From the NCBI RefSeq assembly GCF_000331735.1, contig NC_020126.1:3658001-3722000 (forward strand): a stretch of 64,000 nucleotides of DNA, read 5' to 3'. The notes beneath the pieces were generated by a model, which was not told the DNA's origin, ran no database searches, and saw only the letters and a program-made list of their open reading frames with translations. Below are positions 51,834 through 60,518 of this stretch, in pieces; positions within the stretch are counted from its first letter, which is position 1, and each line of letters begins with the position of its first letter. The translations under genes were made by a program, and so were the position numbers. The DNA comes from Myxococcus stipitatus DSM 14675 (GTDB lineage: Bacteria > Myxococcota > Myxococcia > Myxococcales > Myxococcaceae).

Positions 51834-53869
51834 TGCGCTCCTACAGGCTCATCCGTCTCGCCGTCCTCGGGCTCGCGCTCGCATGGTCGGCTCCTTCCTT
51901 CGCCCAGAACTTCGAAGGACTGGACCTGGGTGGTCAGTCCAAGTCCAAGAAGAAGAAGAAGGGCGCCTCGTCGGCCAAGTCCTCCAAGTCGAAGAAGAAG
52001 TCGGCGCGCAACGCCAAGGGCAAGGCGCCCGCGGCGGAGCCGGAGGCCACCGCCGAGGAGTCGTCCGCTCCCTCTCCCGTGGCACCGGCCGCGGCGGCGA
52101 CCCCGTCGTCCGCTTCCGAGGCCCCATCCACTCCGCCCGCTCCCACGCCCGCGCAGCCGCCTGCTCCCGCTCCGGGTGGCGGCTTCGGGCTGGACCTGAC
52201 GCAGGAGGCCCCCAAGGCCCCCGCGCCCACCATGTCCTTCGACGCGGTGGACGTGTCCGGCAAGACGGCGGACCGTCAGCGGCTGGAAATCGCCATCAGC
52301 CTCTTCAAGAACGACGAGTACGAGAAGGCGGCCATGGCGGCGCACGAGCTCCTGGCGGACGCGAAGCTCGCGGGCCTGCACACGGAGGCGCGCTACGTCC
52401 TGGCCAAGTCGCTCTACCGCATGGGCATGTACCACTCGTCGCTGGGTGAGTTCTCCAAGCTGCTCGCGCTGGGGCCCTCCACCAAGTTCTTCAAGACGAG
52501 CCTGGAGTGGCTGTTCTTCATCAGCCGCAAGACGAAGAACGAGACCGTCATCCTCGACGAGATTGCCCGGCACGCGAACCAGGAGTTCCCGGAGAAGTAC
52601 CGCAACGAGTTCCGCTACCTGCTGGCGCGCTACCACTTCGTGCGTGGCCGGGCGCTGGACCAGGTCGGGCAGACGGCGGACGCGGACAAGAGCTTCAACG
52701 AAGTGAAGCGCCTGACGCTGATGATTCCCAAGACGGACCTGTTCTATCCGCGCGCGCGGTACCTGGACGGTCTGGCGTCGTTCCGCAACGGCAGCCACCA
52801 GAAGGACGCGGCGGCCAAGCGCGGCAACGGGGAGATGCTGGCGGCGGTGGACGCCATGAAGGATGTGGTGAAGCTCACCCGTCCGATGGCGGGCAAGTCC
52901 GCGGACCAGGCCAAGGCCGACAAGGCCCTGCGCGAGCTGGCGTTCATGCAGCTGGCCCGCACGCACTACGGCATGCAGCAGAACCGCTACGCGCTCTTCT
53001 ACTTGAGCAAGGTGGAGCGCGGGAACACGCAGTGGCTGGAGTCGCTCTTCGAGGCGAGCTGGGCCAACTACCGCGTGGGTCAGTACGAGCAGGCGCTGGG
53101 CAACCTCATCACGCTCTCGTCGCCGTTCTTCCGCGAGGAGTACTTCCCGGAGGCGCTCATCCTGAAGGCGGTCATCTATTACGAAAACTGCCGCTACCGC
53201 GAGAGCAACATCATCCTCCAGGACTTCGAGCGCACGTACCTGCCCGTGCACGACCAGCTGGAGTCGCTGGTGAAGAAGGGCATGGAGGCCAACGAGTACT
53301 ACTCGGTGCTCTCCGACGTGCAGAAGAAGAACAAGGAAGGTCTGGAGAAGAACGAGACGGACCTCATCCTGGAGCGCATCCTGCGCCTGGCCCTGACGGA
53401 CCAGGACCTGCGCAAGACGAACGACTCCATCCTCGAGCTCGAAGGGGAGATGGACGCCTTCGCCAGCCGCGGCGACACCTTCAAGTACTCGGAGCTGTCC
53501 AAGCAGCTGCTGGAGGAGCTGAAGGTCCACCGCACCGGCCTCATCTCCAAGGCGGGCATCATGGCCAAGGGCAAGCTGGAGACGGAGCTCGTCGCGCTCA
53601 AGCAGCTGCTCGCCAACGGCCTGCGCATCAAGTTCGAGACCACCACGAAGGAGAAGGAGTTCCTGGAGGAGCAGCTCAAGGCGGGCGGCCGCACGGCCAT
53701 CGTCAAGCGTTACAAGTTCTCCGTGGCGGTGGCGGACGACCAGCTCTACTGGCCGTACGAGGGTGAGTACTGGCGTGACGAGCTGGGCACGTACCAGTAC
53801 ACGCTGACCAAGGGCTGCATCGAGCGCGACACGGCCAACCGCAACGTGCAGTCGGCGGAAGCCCTGTAG
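51830..53869 (+). CDS. gltC: Periplasmic TPR protein GltC (gliding motility)
   Basis: 679 residues. Signal peptide (LAVLGLALAWSAPSFAQ), a Lys-rich stretch (SKSKKKKKGASSAKSSKSKK) and Ala/Pro linkers, then from about residue 140 many helix-turn-helix TPR-like units (ALFYLSKVERGNTQWLESLF, YEQALGNLITLSSPFFREEY). It ends with a charged coiled coil and a terminal domain (AVADDQLYWPYEGEYWRDEL). GltC is reported as a periplasmic scaffold of the gliding complex. Last gene of the operon, followed by an intrinsic terminator. Identity rests on synteny, TPR content and export. Confidence 0.75.
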   Translation: MMRSYRLIRLAVLGLALAWSAPSFAQNFEGLDLGGQSKSKKKKKGASSAKSSKSKKKSARNAKGKAPAAEPEATAEESSAPSPVAPAAAATPSSASEAPSTPPAPTPAQPPAPAPGGGFGLDLTQEAPKAPAPTMSFDAVDVSGKTADRQRLEIAISLFKNDEYEKAAMAAHELLADAKLAGLHTEARYVLAKSLYRMGMYHSSLGEFSKLLALGPSTKFFKTSLEWLFFISRKTKNETVILDEIARHANQEFPEKYRNEFRYLLARYHFVRGRALDQVGQTADADKSFNEVKRLTLMIPKTDLFYPRARYLDGLASFRNGSHQKDAAAKRGNGEMLAAVDAMKDVVKLTRPMAGKSADQAKADKALRELAFMQLARTHYGMQQNRYALFYLSKVERGNTQWLESLFEASWANYRVGQYEQALGNLITLSSPFFREEYFPEALILKAVIYYENCRYRESNIILQDFERTYLPVHDQLESLVKKGMEANEYYSVLSDVQKKNKEGLEKNETDLILERILRLALTDQDLRKTNDSILELEGEMDAFASRGDTFKYSELSKQLLEELKVHRTGLISKAGIMAKGKLETELVALKQLLANGLRIKFETTTKEKEFLEEQLKAGGRTAIVKRYKFSVAVADDQLYWPYEGEYWRDELGTYQYTLTKGCIERDTANRNVQSAEAL

Positions 53870-53916
53870 TCCCGCGTCAAATCGTCGCGGGGCGCGGACT
53901 TGCCGCGCCATTCCCA

Positions 53917-53954
53917 CCGCCGGAGCGCTATCTTCCGCGCTCCGGCGGTTTTTT
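53917..53954 (+). terminator. Intrinsic terminator of the glt operon
   Basis: CCGCCGGAGCGC (53917-53928), 8-base loop, GCGCTCCGGCGG (53937-53948), followed by TTTTTT: a perfect 12-bp stem and U-run, 48 bases after the gltC stop codon. The clearest canonical terminator in the window. Confidence 0.93.
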
Positions 53955-53978
53955 CATGGCCGGTCAAGGGAGACACGG

Positions 53979-55259
53979 GTGAGCCGGACGGCGTCACTGC
54001 GCGTCGTCTTCGGAATCGTGTCGCTGGACCTCATCGGGTTCGGCATCTTGATTCCGCAGTTGGGCGTGTACGGAGTGAAGTTTGGTGCCTCGCCCTTCAC
54101 GGTGGGGCTGCTCATCTCCGTCTATTCGTTGATGCAGCTGGTGGCGGCGCCGGTGCTGGGGCGGTTGTCCGACAGGTTCGGCCGCAGGCCCGTGCTGCTC
54201 GTCAGTCAGGTGGGCTCGCTGCTGGGCTACCTGCTGTTCGCCGGGGCGCACTCGCTGCCGCTCCTGTTCCTCTCGCGGGTCATCGACGGAATCTCCGGCG
54301 GCAACATCGCCACCGCGCAGGCCGTCGTCGCGGACATCACCCGTCCGGAGGAGCGGGCCCGGGGCATGGGCGTCATCGGCGCGGCCTTCGGGGTCGGCTT
54401 CGTGCTGGGGCCCGCGCTGGGCGGCTTCCTGGGGGCGTGGGGCGGCAACCTCGCCATCGGCCTCTTCGCGGCGGGCCTGGTGGCCGTCAACCTGGTCTGC
54501 ACGTACCTGTTCCTGCCGGAGTCGCGCGTGCCCGGTGGCCCGGATGGCCATGCGCGCACCCTGAAGAGCGCCGCCCAGGCGCTGCGCCTGCCCTTCGTCG
54601 CGAAGTGCCTGGTGCTGATGCTCCTGTTCACCACCGCCTTCGCGCAGATGGAGGGGACGTTCTCCGTCTACCTGCTCACGCGCTTCCTGTCCGCCGGGCC
54701 GGTGCCGCTCGAGGGCGGCTTGTTCCTGCACCCGGTGATGGCGGACGCGCAGGTGCTGCGCGAGGCGAGCCTGCGGGCCGGCTGGCTCTTCGCCCTGGTG
54801 GGCGTGCTCAGCGCGCTGGTGCAGGGCGGGGTGGTGCGCCGGCTGGTGGGCGGGGAGGGAGGCGGCGGAACGGGGCGCGAGGCGCACGTGGCCATGGCGG
54901 GATTCGGCGTGACGGCGGTGGGCCTGGCACTTCTTCCGGTGGCGCCGACCTACGGATGGTTGTTTCCTGTCATGGGGTTGTTGGCGGTGGGCTCGGCCCT
55001 GACGAATCCGTGCCTGTCCGCGCTGGTCTCCCTGCATGCTCCCCCGGAGCGGCTGGGGGCGGCGCTGGGGGGCTTCCAGGCCGCGGGCTCCCTGGGCCGG
55101 ATTGTGGGCCCGGCGTTGGGCGGGTGGCTCTTCACCCGCTTGGGCCCGGCGGCGCCCTATGGGACGGCGGCGGGAATGTTGATTCTGGGGACGGTGGTGG
55201 CGGCAACCCTCGCGACTCAGGCGAGAATGGCAGGCGCGAGGGTCGGACAAAGGTCGTAA
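53979..55259 (+). CDS. MFS transporter, drug/H+ antiporter type
   Basis: 426 residues with twelve predicted TM helices. Motif A appears after TM2 (GRLSDRFGRRPVLL); TM4-TM5 contains GVIGAAFGVGFVLGPALGGF. The central loop is glycine-rich (GGEGGGGTGRE). It resembles TetA-like multidrug exporters; the substrate is unknown. A GTG start at 53979 is supported by AAGGGAG about 8 bases upstream. The gene ends two bases before plsX, so the two are probably co-transcribed, though they have no obvious functional link. Confidence 0.9.
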   Translation: MSRTASLRVVFGIVSLDLIGFGILIPQLGVYGVKFGASPFTVGLLISVYSLMQLVAAPVLGRLSDRFGRRPVLLVSQVGSLLGYLLFAGAHSLPLLFLSRVIDGISGGNIATAQAVVADITRPEERARGMGVIGAAFGVGFVLGPALGGFLGAWGGNLAIGLFAAGLVAVNLVCTYLFLPESRVPGGPDGHARTLKSAAQALRLPFVAKCLVLMLLFTTAFAQMEGTFSVYLLTRFLSAGPVPLEGGLFLHPVMADAQVLREASLRAGWLFALVGVLSALVQGGVVRRLVGGEGGGGTGREAHVAMAGFGVTAVGLALLPVAPTYGWLFPVMGLLAVGSALTNPCLSALVSLHAPPERLGAALGGFQAAGSLGRIVGPALGGWLFTRLGPAAPYGTAAGMLILGTVVAATLATQARMAGARVGQRS

Positions 55260-55260
55260 G

Positions 55261-56307
55261 ATGGAGGCCATGGTGGTCAAGCAGCCGCAGCCCGTGACGA
55301 TTGCCTTCGACGTGATGGGGACGGACCATGGGCCGGCGGAGGTGGTGCGCGGCGCCGCGCAGCTCTCCCTGGACTCGCCGCACATCCATGCGTTGCTCGT
55401 CGGAGACCGGACGCTCATCGACAACGCGCTCGCGGAGGTGAAGCACAACGGCGAGCGCATCTCCGTGCAGCACGCGGCGGACTTCGTGGGCATGGACGAG
55501 AAGCCCGGCGAGGCGCTGGCCCGCAAGCCTCACGCGTCGGTGGCCGTGGCCGCCCGGCTGGTGGCGGAGGGCGAGGCGCAGGCGCTGGTCTCCGCGGGCA
55601 ACACGGGCGCGGGTGTGCTGGCGTGCGCGCGGCACTTCCAGCTCATCCCCGGGGTGCGGCGCGCGGCGCTGGCCACGGTGTACCCGACGCGCTCGGTGCG
55701 CGGCGCGAAGGAGGACCCCTTCTCCCTCATCCTCGACGTGGGGGCGACGGTGGAGGCCACCGCGGACGACCTGGTCACGTTCGCGGTGATGGGCTCCCAG
55801 TACGCGCGCATCATCTCCCGCAACGAGCGGCCCAAGGTGGCGCTCCTGTCCAACGGCGTGGAGCCCCAGAAGGGCCCGCCCCGCGTGGTGGAGGCGCACG
55901 CGCGCCTGTCGGAGATGACGGACATCAACTTCATCGGGAACGTGGAGGGCATCGACATCCCGAAGGGCACCGCGGACGTCATCGTCACGGACGGCTTCGT
56001 GGGCAACGTGTGCCTGAAGATGCTGGAGGGCGTCCACGAGACGGTGGTGGAGCTGGCCCAGTACGCCTACAAGGAGAGCCTGCGGTGGCGCGCGGGCCTG
56101 GCCATGCTGTCCAGCGGGATTCAGCGCATCAAGGACATCACCGACTGGAACCAGTACGGCGGCGCGCCCATCCTCGGGTTCGACCGCATCTTCATCAAGG
56201 CGCACGGGCGCTCGAAGGCGCGCGCCATCGCCAACGCGGGCAAGGTGGCCGCCAAGGTGGTGGCGAACAACCTGGGGAACTCCATCCGGGAAGGCCTGCT
56301 GAAGTGA
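55261..56307 (+). CDS. plsX: Phosphate acyltransferase PlsX
   Basis: 348 residues: IAFDVMGTDHGPAEVVRGAA, VSAGNTGAGVLACARHFQLI, RAALATVYPT, DVIVTDGFVGNVCLKMLEGV, then a C-terminal GGAPILGFDR block. PlsX converts acyl-ACP to acyl-phosphate for PlsY in phospholipid synthesis. ATG at 55261 is two bases after the MFS stop; a second ATG at 55270 has GGAGG too close. It overlaps the next gene by four bases (GTGA). The usual neighbours, rpmF and fabH, are absent. Confidence 0.93.
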   Translation: MEAMVVKQPQPVTIAFDVMGTDHGPAEVVRGAAQLSLDSPHIHALLVGDRTLIDNALAEVKHNGERISVQHAADFVGMDEKPGEALARKPHASVAVAARLVAEGEAQALVSAGNTGAGVLACARHFQLIPGVRRAALATVYPTRSVRGAKEDPFSLILDVGATVEATADDLVTFAVMGSQYARIISRNERPKVALLSNGVEPQKGPPRVVEAHARLSEMTDINFIGNVEGIDIPKGTADVIVTDGFVGNVCLKMLEGVHETVVELAQYAYKESLRWRAGLAMLSSGIQRIKDITDWNQYGGAPILGFDRIFIKAHGRSKARAIANAGKVAAKVVANNLGNSIREGLLK

Positions 56308-57347
56308 GCCTGCCGGACCGTATCGACCCGCGGCCTCCGCGGCGCATCTACCGCTGGGACCTGGACAAGACGTACCTCCAGACGGACTTCGACTCGCTCC
56401 GCGACCTGCTGCGCACCGCGTTCCAGAAGGCGCACGAGAAGGTGGCCGTGCCGGGCGCCAGCGCGCTCATCCGCGAGCTGTCGGAGAACGGCGACTCGCG
56501 GCTGTGCATCGTCTCCGGCAGCCCCAAGCAGATGCGCGCGGTGCTGGAGGAGAAGCTCAAGCTGGACGGCGTGCGGTGGGACGAGTTCGTCCTCAAGGAC
56601 AACGTGGGCAACCTCCTGCGCGGACGCTTCCGGGCGCTGCGCGGGCAGGTGGGCTACAAGCTGCCCGCCATCCTCGAGAGCCGGGTGAAGGCCCCCGCCG
56701 AGGCGGAGGAGGTCCTCTTCGGCGACGACGCGGAGGCCGACGCGTTCATCTACTCGCTCTTCGCGGACCTGATTGCCGGCCGCGTCGACGAGCGCGTGCT
56801 GTCACAGGTGCTGGAGGCGGGCGGTGTCTATCCGGACGACGCGGAGCGCGTGCGCGCGGCGTGGAAGCAGATTCCCGTCTCGGACCCGGTCCGCCGCATC
56901 TTCATCCACCTGGACAAGCTGACGCCGCCCGCGCACTTCACGCCGTATGGGCCCCGGGTGGTGCCCATCTTCAACTACTTCCAGGCGGCGCTGGTGCTGC
57001 TGGCGGACGGGCACCTCTCCGCGCCGCAGGTGCTGAAGATCGCCGTGGAGATGGTGCAGACGGCGGGGCACAACATCATCACCCTCTCCAACTCCTTCCA
57101 GGACCTGCTGCGCCGGGGACTGCCGCTCCAGCAGGCGGCCGTGGCGCTGTCGCAGGCATTGGAAGGGCCCAACAAGTTGCTCGCGGCGATGCGTCCGATG
57201 CCGGACATCCTCTCCGCGTTCAGCAAGCGACTCGCCGCGCTGGGCACGCCTCCGCCCCCTCCGCCCGTGCAGGCGGTGGACTACGTGTCGCTCATCCACC
57301 ATGCCCTGCCGCGCAACCACAAGGGGCGGGGCAAGCCGCCTACCTAG
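56304..57347 (+). CDS. App1/HAD-like phosphatase family protein
   Basis: 347 residues with a GTG start (56304) overlapping the plsX stop. The N-terminus RRIYRWDLDKTYLQTDFDSL holds a HAD-type D-L-D-K-T motif, CIVSGSPKQMRAVLEEKLKL a motif-II serine, and EEVLFGDDAEADAFIYSLFA a late acidic GDD pair. The pattern fits the App1/DUF2183 phosphatidate phosphatase-like family. The C-terminal half is helical and ends in a basic NHKGRGKPPT tail. The coupling to plsX suggests a role in phosphatidic-acid or lysophospholipid balance; this is inferred. Confidence 0.7.
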   Translation: MSLPDRIDPRPPRRIYRWDLDKTYLQTDFDSLRDLLRTAFQKAHEKVAVPGASALIRELSENGDSRLCIVSGSPKQMRAVLEEKLKLDGVRWDEFVLKDNVGNLLRGRFRALRGQVGYKLPAILESRVKAPAEAEEVLFGDDAEADAFIYSLFADLIAGRVDERVLSQVLEAGGVYPDDAERVRAAWKQIPVSDPVRRIFIHLDKLTPPAHFTPYGPRVVPIFNYFQAALVLLADGHLSAPQVLKIAVEMVQTAGHNIITLSNSFQDLLRRGLPLQQAAVALSQALEGPNKLLAAMRPMPDILSAFSKRLAALGTPPPPPPVQAVDYVSLIHHALPRNHKGRGKPPT

Positions 57348-57720
57348 CGGGGAGGGTGGGGGGGGCCTGCCGGGCCGCCGTCCAAGGGGCCTCCGGCACA
57401 CCGCTTGGGACGTCTCCAGAACGTTTCGCGAGCCTTGAGTGTTGATACGGAACAGAGTCCGGGGGAGGGCGGAAGCCGCTGCTCCGGCCTCGGTCCATGG
57501 GGTTGATACTCGTGGCGGACTCTTTTTCACTGCCCTGGAGCGAGCTGGAACAGGATGCCTTTCGACGCTTCCTTGAACGCACGGACAAGCTCTTTCGGGT
57601 GGGGCCAGGGCCAGGTGGGGTGGAAGCGCTCCACCTGTCCGGTGGACCCCCAGAAAGTGCGCTACTCCCCGCCAGGGCGGATGCGCTATAGACGGCTGCC
57701 CCTGAAGCACCCCGTTTGGG
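57348..57720. other. 373-base gap between the App1-like gene and pcnB
   Basis: No gene is convincing. A frame of 64 codons at 57497 has weak third-position GC bias and no ribosome-binding site. CACCCC-GTTT-GGGGTG (57708-57723) is a 6-bp hairpin. TATAGA at 57687 could be a -10 but has no partner -35. Probably the pcnB leader. Confidence 0.5.
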
Positions 57721-57864
57721 GTGTCCACGGTGATGACGCGAGTTTTGACTGAACCGCCGCCTGCCGGCGGTCCGCTGCCACCTGCGCCCGAAATTGACGC
57801 GCGCGAGGTTGCCTCCTTCGAGGCGGCAGTGGGCTCCGAGCGCGGTGACCAAGAGGTTTCTTCC

Positions 57865-59580
57865 ATGTCTTCCAATCTGGAGCTGACGGCCGCCCCCTCG
57901 GAACAGGCGAGTGCCCCCGAGTCCGTGGCGACCGAATCAGCCCCTTCAGAAGTGATTCCCCCGTCCCCTGTCTCACCGGACTCCCCGTCCTCCGCTGGCG
58001 TGCGCGCCAGCCCGGCCGAGGATGAAGCGGACGACGACGGCGACGATGATGACGAAGTGGACGCGCTCGACGGCGGTTTCGACGAGGCGGGCCTGGGCGC
58101 GGCGGAGGTGCTGGCCGCCGCCGAGGCGCAGGACGCGGCGGACGCGGCCGAGCACGAGGTGGAGCAGGTGCCCACCGTCCTCGAGCCCGAGCCCGAGCCG
58201 ACCCCCTACGAGCGCGAGCTGCACGCGCCGCACGTCCGCTCCACGGGCGAGCCGGCGGAGATCGACCCGGACGAGCTGGACCCGGACGCGCTGAAGGTCG
58301 TGCTGCGGCTGCACCAGCACGGGCACCAGGCGTACCTGGTGGGGGGGTGCGTGCGCGACCTGCTCCTGGGTCGCAAGCCCAAGGACTTCGACGTGGCCAC
58401 CAGCGCCCATCCGGGCGAGGTGCGCGCCATCTTCCGCAACTGCCGGCTGATTGGCCGTCGGTTCCGGTTGGCGCACGTCTACTTCAAGGGTGGGAAGATC
58501 ATCGAGGTCTCCACCTTCCGCGCGAATCCGACGGAGCTGGAGGCGGCCTCGCCCCAGACGCACGAGGACGAGGCGGAGGCCGGGGGAGATGACCTGCTCA
58601 TCACCCACGACAACGTGTTCGGCACCGACCAGCAGGACGCGCGCCGCCGGGACTTCACCATCAACGGGCTGTTCTATGACGTGAGCGAAGGCCGCGTCAT
58701 CGACTACGTCCGAGGGCGGCGCGACCTGGACGAGCGCTTCATCCGCACCATCGGCGACCCCGAGGTGCGCATGCGCGAGGACCCCGTGCGCATCCTGCGC
58801 GCGGTGCGCTTCGCGGCGAAGCTGGACCTGGACATCGAGTCGCGGACGTACGCGGCCATGGAGGGCGCGGTGGAGGACCTGCCGCGCTGCGCTCCGGCGC
58901 GGCTGCTGGAGGAGACCTTCCGGCTCATCCGCGGCGGTGTGTCCGCGCCGGCGCTCAAGCTGCTGGACGCGCTGGATGCGCTCAAGCTGCTGCTGCCGCC
59001 GGTGAACGCGTACCTCAAGCAGCACGGCAAGGAGGGCGAGAAGACCTTCTACGCCTTCGCGCAGGCGCTGGACCGGCGTGTGGCGGCGGGAGAGCCGCTC
59101 GACGACGCCATCCTGCTCGCGGCGCTGCTGGTGCCCATCAGCCACTCGGCCCCTCCGGCCGAGCCGCAGGAGGGAGGCCGTCCCTCCGTGTCGCAGGTGG
59201 TGGAGGAACTGCTCGCGGGCTTCGTGCAGACGGCCCGCCTGCCGCGCCGCATCGCCGAGCGCTGCCGCATGTTGCTCCTGGCCCAGCGCACGCTGTCGGG
59301 TGAGCGCCGGCGCAAGAGCGCGGCGTTCCGCCGGCATCCGCTGTTCGGCGAGGCCCTCACCGTCTTCGAGATGATGGTGGAGGCCACGGGTGAGCACCGC
59401 GAGCAGTTGGAGGCGTGGAAGGCGGGCGAGGTGCCGCCGCCGCGTGCCGACGCCGCCGAGGGCGAAGGCTCCGAGCCGGGCGGACAGCGCAAGCGCCGCC
59501 GCCGTCGTCGTCGCCGTCGTTCCTCCGGAGAGGGTGCCGCTTCGGCGGGTTCCTCCGGCCCGGGTGCCGGCGAGGCGTGA
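57865..59580 (+). CDS. pcnB: Poly(A) polymerase I (PcnB), extended at both ends
   Basis: 571 residues from ATG 57865 (AGAGG 8 bases upstream); GTG 57721 or ATG 57733 would add 44-48 Pro/Glu-rich residues and remain possible. The core is class II nucleotidyltransferase: LVGGCVRDLLLG, KDFDVATSAHP (the D-x-D metal pair), NCRLIGRRFRLAHVYF, RRDFTINGLFYD and DPVRILRAVRFAAKLD. PcnB adds 3' poly(A) to RNA, promoting decay. The N-terminus is acidic over about 130 residues (EDEADDDGDDDDEVDALDGG), and the C-terminus carries a run of ten Arg (KRRRRRRRRRRSS) likely for RNA binding. The C-terminus overlaps the EamA gene's start. Confidence 0.9.
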   Translation: MSSNLELTAAPSEQASAPESVATESAPSEVIPPSPVSPDSPSSAGVRASPAEDEADDDGDDDDEVDALDGGFDEAGLGAAEVLAAAEAQDAADAAEHEVEQVPTVLEPEPEPTPYERELHAPHVRSTGEPAEIDPDELDPDALKVVLRLHQHGHQAYLVGGCVRDLLLGRKPKDFDVATSAHPGEVRAIFRNCRLIGRRFRLAHVYFKGGKIIEVSTFRANPTELEAASPQTHEDEAEAGGDDLLITHDNVFGTDQQDARRRDFTINGLFYDVSEGRVIDYVRGRRDLDERFIRTIGDPEVRMREDPVRILRAVRFAAKLDLDIESRTYAAMEGAVEDLPRCAPARLLEETFRLIRGGVSAPALKLLDALDALKLLLPPVNAYLKQHGKEGEKTFYAFAQALDRRVAAGEPLDDAILLAALLVPISHSAPPAEPQEGGRPSVSQVVEELLAGFVQTARLPRRIAERCRMLLLAQRTLSGERRRKSAAFRRHPLFGEALTVFEMMVEATGEHREQLEAWKAGEVPPPRADAAEGEGSEPGGQRKRRRRRRRRRSSGEGAASAGSSGPGAGEA

Positions 59581-60506
59581 GCCTCTCTCCGGACGCGGAT
59601 GTCTCCAGGACCCGCGTCTACGGAGGTCTGGTGTTGGGCGTCGTGGCCGTGTCCTGGGCCGCGCCGCTCATCCGCTTCGCGGAGGCGCCGTCCCTGGCCA
59701 TCTCCGCGTGGCGCCTGACGCTGGCCGCGGTGCCACTGCTCGCGGTGGCGCTCGTGCGAGGCCGCGCGGAGCTCGCGTCCTTCTCTCCGCGCATGTGGGG
59801 CTGGCTCGTGTTGTCGGGCCTCGCGCTCGCGCTGCACTTCGCGACGTGGATTGCGTCGCTCCAGTACACCACCGTCGCGAGCTCCGTGGCGCTCGTCACC
59901 ACGCAGCCCGTCTGGGTGACGCTGTTCGCCTGGGTGGCCCTGTCCGAGCGCGTGGGCCCGCGGGGCTTGATGGCGCTGGGCCTGTGCCTCTCGGGCAGTG
60001 TCCTCATCGGCGCTCGCGACTTCGCGGCGGGAGGCACGGCGCTGTGGGGGGATGCGCTCGCCGTCGTCGGCGCCATCATGGCCGGCGTGTACTTCGTCAT
60101 CGGCCGGCGGGTGCGCGAGAGCATGTCGCTGGGCACCTACGTCGGCGTCGTCTACGGCGTCGCGGCCGCGGCGCTGATGGCGGCGCACCTCTTCGTCGAC
60201 TCGCCGCTGACGGGCTTCACGCCCATCACGTGGTGGGTGCTGGTGGGGCTGGCCCTCGTGCCTCAGCTCCTGGGCCACTCCCTGCTCAACGCCTCCGTGC
60301 GCCACCTCTCCGCGCCCTTCGTCGCGGTGGCGTCGCTGGGGGATCCCGTGCTGTCCACGCTGTGGGCCGTGCCGCTCCTGGGCGAGAAGCCGGACTGGGT
60401 GCAGGTCCTCGGGGGAGGGCTCGCGCTCGTGGGTGTGCTGCTGATGTCGCGCGACGAGGCCGCGAGACAGCCGCCCCCGCCGGACGCCGTGCCCGCGGCG
60501 GACTGA
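59577..60506 (+). CDS. EamA-family transporter (DMT superfamily)
   Basis: 309 residues with ten TM helices arranged as two EamA repeats: WAAPLIRFAEAPSLAISAWR, LHFATWIASLQYTTVASSVA, VGAIMAGVYFVIGRR, SAPFVAVASLGDPVLSTLWA. The pattern is that of RhaT/YdcZ-type metabolite exporters; the substrate is unknown. A GTG start overlapping the pcnB stop (GTGA) is inferred from the frame and spacing. The gene converges on dinB with a 12-base gap. Confidence 0.85.
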   Translation: MSLSPDADVSRTRVYGGLVLGVVAVSWAAPLIRFAEAPSLAISAWRLTLAAVPLLAVALVRGRAELASFSPRMWGWLVLSGLALALHFATWIASLQYTTVASSVALVTTQPVWVTLFAWVALSERVGPRGLMALGLCLSGSVLIGARDFAAGGTALWGDALAVVGAIMAGVYFVIGRRVRESMSLGTYVGVVYGVAAAALMAAHLFVDSPLTGFTPITWWVLVGLALVPQLLGHSLLNASVRHLSAPFVAVASLGDPVLSTLWAVPLLGEKPDWVQVLGGGLALVGVLLMSRDEAARQPPPPDAVPAAD

Positions 60507-60518
60507 GCCGCGCCGCGC

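Noticed and set aside
53994-55526. Minus-strand frame opposite the MFS transporter
   Set aside because: Antisense to a transporter with motif A and twelve TM helices.
57497-57691. Possible 64-residue small protein
   Set aside because: Third-position GC is well below that of neighbours and no ribosome-binding site precedes the start.
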